Below the pieces are notes generated by a model. That model had not been told where the DNA came from. It ran no database searches and saw nothing but the letters and a program-made list of their open reading frames with translations. A stretch of DNA of 30,118 bases. It comes from Chara braunii. Taxonomy: Eukaryota > Streptophyta > Charophyceae > Charales > Characeae. Each line of letters begins with the position of its first letter. Within the stretch, counting starts at the first letter, position 1. The DNA lies in the NCBI GenBank assembly GCA_003427395.1, contig BFEA01000590.1:489341-519458 (forward strand), in the 5' to 3' direction. A program made the translations under genes and the position numbers. This document shows positions 28,455 to 30,118 of this stretch, one piece after another.

Positions 28455-30118
28455 ATGTCGATGGAACAGGACACCGGGGCACTGCCACGGCGCAGTGCCA
28501 GGATCGCAGTTCGTGCCCGCTCTGCGGTACCTCCAAGACCCAAGAGATTCAGCAGACGGACGACTCCAGCGGCATCAAGTACGGCATTGACAGTACAAGA
28601 CACCACCGGAGATCTTCCNGCATGCCCGGTCCGAGAGGCCAGCGAGCCTTTGGCTGACTATCGTGGGCAGCTACAGGCATTTACAGACGNCGTAGCNGCC
28701 GCCGAGGCTCAGCAGGCTGCGGCAGAGGCAGAACGTCAGCGGCTGGCCAATGAGGCGGCAGCCGAAGCTCAGCGGACAGCTGAGACTGACGAAGCGGCAC
28801 GAAACANACGGAATGCCGCCAGCACGGAGTCCCTGATTGCNAGTGAGCATNAGTGGACAACGNTACTCNAAGGCATGATCTTTGTGCCTACNGAAACGCA
28901 GGNGGAGCCGACACAGGCGGAGGCAGAGAGAAGTAACCTGGCTACCGTGATGTTNAACGTAATGAGGGGAGTAATGNNGAACAACAAACTACTGCAGGCA
29001 CACCTGCACGNGGAACGACAGCAAAGACAGCAGTACCAGCAAGACCTGGCCGCTGTNANGGCCGNCGTCCGCGACGCAGCAATGCAGCAGCAGCAACAGC
29101 AACAGCTGATGAACTCTACCATCGCACGCATCAACGNCATTGAGGCCAAGGCCTCAGCAGCGCCNGGCTGCACGACGGACGCGACGAAGCAAATCAACAA
29201 ACGCATCGATCACGTCGTCACCATCATCGGCGACATAGGTGTTTTCAACGGACNGGACACGATCAGCAGCACGGTNGCCGCCATCAAGACGGACATCACC
29301 AAGCTACAGACGAGACCGGACGCNGCTACAAAGACGTTCAANATGCCNCACTTCGACATCTGCAAGTTCGANGACTACAACAAGTCNGACGCNTTGACAT
29401 GGTGGCAACNTTTCCTCACGGAAGCGTCATGCNGCACNGTCCCGGCGAACGACATNTTGAAGGCACTCTATTTGCAACTGATTGGANGAGCGCAGGCNTG
29501 GATGAACCACCTGGCGGCCACCCACAAGTGCACCATCGCCGAACTCCACACGCACATCACGTGGAAGGAGTTCGAGCAGCTATGGNTCACCCGGTTCATG
29601 GTCCGCAACGTCGTGAAGGCGGCCATGAATGAGGTGTACACATGCTCTTAGGGGAACATGCCAACTCAAGACTGGACAACGAAGTGGCAAAAGATAGTGA
29701 CAACACCAGGCTTCGACTTGACGTTTCCAAATCAACGATCCGAGTTCTTCTCACGATCATGCGCGGGATTGCGGTCGGCACTCGGTAATGAGTACGACTA
29801 TACCACATTCCAGGCCATTCTGGATCGAGCGAACTTGGTCATCCAAACGGATGACAAGGCCGCTAACGAGAGACAATCCCACCCGCATTATGTGGCTAAG
29901 CAGGCCTATCAACGTCCGGCACATAACAATGCCGTGATTTCTGAGGAAACCGACGGCCACCACGCTGCAGCAGCATCCTCGGGTGATGGAGGAATTGTCG
30001 CAGCGCTCCAGCCGAAGCGTCCCAAGAGAGTTCGGAAGAACAAGGCGACACAAGAGACAGCATCGACGGGAACTGGGCAGCAGCCATGGACGGGTTACAA
30101 GATAACCAAGGATGTCTA
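28455..30118 (+). CDS. Gag (possibly Gag-Pol) of gypsy-type element, truncated by window end
   Basis: The first ATG at 28455 gives MSMEQDTGALPRRSARIAV, a basic N-terminus, followed by an Ala/Glu/Gln-rich coiled-coil region (about residues 85-230) and a capsid domain with FDICKF, LTWWQ.FLTEASC, LKALYLQLIG.AQ.WMNHLA and EFEQLW.TRFMV. Gag forms the particle that packages element RNA. A TAG at 29649-29651 interrupts the frame, but the same frame continues unbroken to the window end through FPNQRSEFFSRSCAGLRSAL and a Lys/Arg-rich stretch, so a single CAG-to-TAG change is likely. About thirty isolated Ns show uncertain consensus. No zinc knuckle or pol is reached. Confidence 0.85.

Overview
The window looks like nuclear DNA of a plant or streptophyte alga, dense in repeats and poor in genes. 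The evidence is one long exon of a plant-type pyruvate-kinase-like gene with clean splice signals, LTR retrotransposons primed by plant initiator-Met tRNA (TGGTATCAGAGC), U6 snRNA retrocopies, long microsatellites, an assembly gap and scattered single Ns. The Gag proteins resemble what I remember of Chara-type charophyte elements; that species guess is inference. I see no prokaryotic operon, CRISPR array or virus.

Layout. 1-550: unrecognised. 554-2060: the most unusual block, a nest of partial copies of a small non-coding element carrying four copies of a type III hammerhead ribozyme motif. One copy (1912-1971) keeps a complete fold. Three are damaged. The copies are arranged head to tail and as inverted repeats, like the small non-coding plant retrozymes. 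2060-10300: mostly unrecognised sequence with microsatellites, three minus-strand U6 snRNA retrocopies (two with target-site duplications) and two head-to-head tRNA-like sequences. 10310-11216: a 907-base gap. 11217-12100: a nearly pure pyrimidine tract with a higher-order repeat.

12573-20281: remains of a minus-strand Ty3/gypsy element: two LTRs, PBS, gag, protease, RT, RNase H and the start of integrase. It carries several separate lesions: a 0.75-kb inversion inside gag, a 993-bp hAT-like DNA transposon inside RT, frameshifts and stops, and loss of most of integrase. 20611-22056: the pyruvate-kinase-like exon (minus), the only convincing host protein-coding sequence. Its next exon is not visible, so the gypsy element lies in a downstream intron or has truncated the gene.

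22060-27440: no recognised gene, but a 21-bp minisatellite, a 257-bp tandem duplication with diverged dispersed relatives, and other short duplications. 27440-30118: the 5' end of a second, plus-strand gypsy-type element: LTR end, PBS, a 0.65-kb leader that looks like a 5'-UTR intron, and a gag frame that runs off the window and is broken by one TAG.

How the parts relate: the hammerhead element and U6 copies are non-autonomous passengers that need proteins from elsewhere (LTR-retrotransposon or LINE machinery). The two gypsy elements and the hAT insertion record successive layers of insertion around one host gene.
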